Shown here piece after piece: positions 33,412 to 33,674 of a DNA stretch of 33,674 nucleotides (its first letter is position 1; every line of letters begins with the position of its first letter). The notes under the pieces are model-generated. The model had not been told where the DNA came from. It made no database searches and saw only the letters and a list, made by a program, of their open reading frames with translations. The position numbers were made by a program, and so were the translations under genes. This stretch comes from Massilia alkalitolerans DSM 17462 (GTDB lineage Bacteria; Pseudomonadota; Gammaproteobacteria; Burkholderiales; Burkholderiaceae_D). The stretch spans positions 1-33,674 of the forward strand of contig NZ_ATYR01000043.1 in assembly GCF_000427785.1 (NCBI RefSeq), written 5' to 3'.

Positions 33412-33674
33412 TCAAACGGTGTGCAAGGCCGGATCGAACTTTTCGCCAGCTTTTAGCACACCGAAGGCAACATGAAGCAGCTTGCGCATCATGGCAACAA
33501 TGATCGTCATCGGCTTCTTGCCATTACGCGTCAGGCGTTCAAGGAAAGGCCTTGCCCAGGTCGTGCGATAAAGTGTACACATTGCTGGCATGTACAGGAG
33601 CTTTCGGATGACGCCATGTCCGAACCTGGAAATATGGGGTTTGCCTCGAACACTGCTGCCAGATTCATGCTGTC
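33412..33674 (-). CDS. IS110-family transposase, C-terminal fragment (cut by window edge)
   Basis: The minus strand gives 86 residues to the stop, including ESGSSVRGKPHISRFG and then RKLLYMPAM, MMRKLLHVAFGVLK and EKFDPALHTV. This is the serine-containing C-terminal (Transposase_20) part of IS110 transposases. The N-terminus lies outside the window. The wording differs in style from the left-edge element, so the two are probably different IS110 subgroups. Only 23 bases separate its stop from the stop of the ThDP enzyme gene. Confidence 0.88.
   Translation of the reverse strand, partial: QHESGSSVRGKPHISRFGHGVIRKLLYMPAMCTLYRTTWARPFLERLTRNGKKPMTIIVAMMRKLLHVAFGVLKAGEKFDPALHTV

Overview
The window reads as a chromosome segment of a GC-rich betaproteobacterium, most likely Oxalobacteraceae (Massilia/Telluria/Janthinobacterium relatives). 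The evidence is the gene order, the high GC, the betaproteobacterial look of FtsZ, FtsI and DciA, and a class A RNase P RNA. This assignment rests on recognition, not on a search.

Layout. (1) Positions 1-142: the N-terminus of an IS110-family transposase running off the left edge. (2) 264-4943: secA (minus), then a divergent DUF721 gene (dciA), then lpxC (minus). (3) 4993-6872: DMT-family exporter, GNAT acetyltransferase and a Prx5-type peroxiredoxin, lying between lpxC and ftsZ. (4) 7175-24409: a complete division and cell-wall (dcw) cluster on the minus strand, read as mraZ-rsmH-ftsL-ftsI-murE-murF-mraY-murD-ftsW-murG-murC-ddl-ftsQ-ftsA-ftsZ. Most genes touch or overlap by 1-4 bases. The genes supply peptidoglycan precursors (MurC-F, Ddl, MraY, MurG) and the septal machine (FtsL/I/W/Q/A/Z). 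(5) 24410-24877: an AT-rich control region with a mra promoter, four 10-bp MraZ-type operator repeats and, facing the other way, an orphan terminator with two mini-ORFs. (6) 24878-29501: poorly characterised genes: a Lon-like AAA+ ATPase without a protease domain, three small proteins (two of them membrane proteins) and a 732-residue EF-hand membrane protein. (7) 29512-33388: glpK, rnpB and a stand-alone acetolactate-synthase-like ThDP enzyme. (8) 33412-33674: the C-terminus of a second, apparently different, IS110-family transposase.

The least expected signals are these. A dispersed palindromic repeat (REP/BIME-like) occurs at four places and one copy is read in frame inside murF. A sharply bounded ~240-bp lower-GC patch lies inside rsmH. 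The mra operator has exact 10-bp periodicity and overlaps the promoter -10. Two overlapping, mutually exclusive hairpins precede the AAA+ gene. lpxC may have a leaderless start. I do not see an obvious new defence or mobile system. The best candidates for undescribed biology are the AAA+ gene with its leader and the EF-hand membrane protein.
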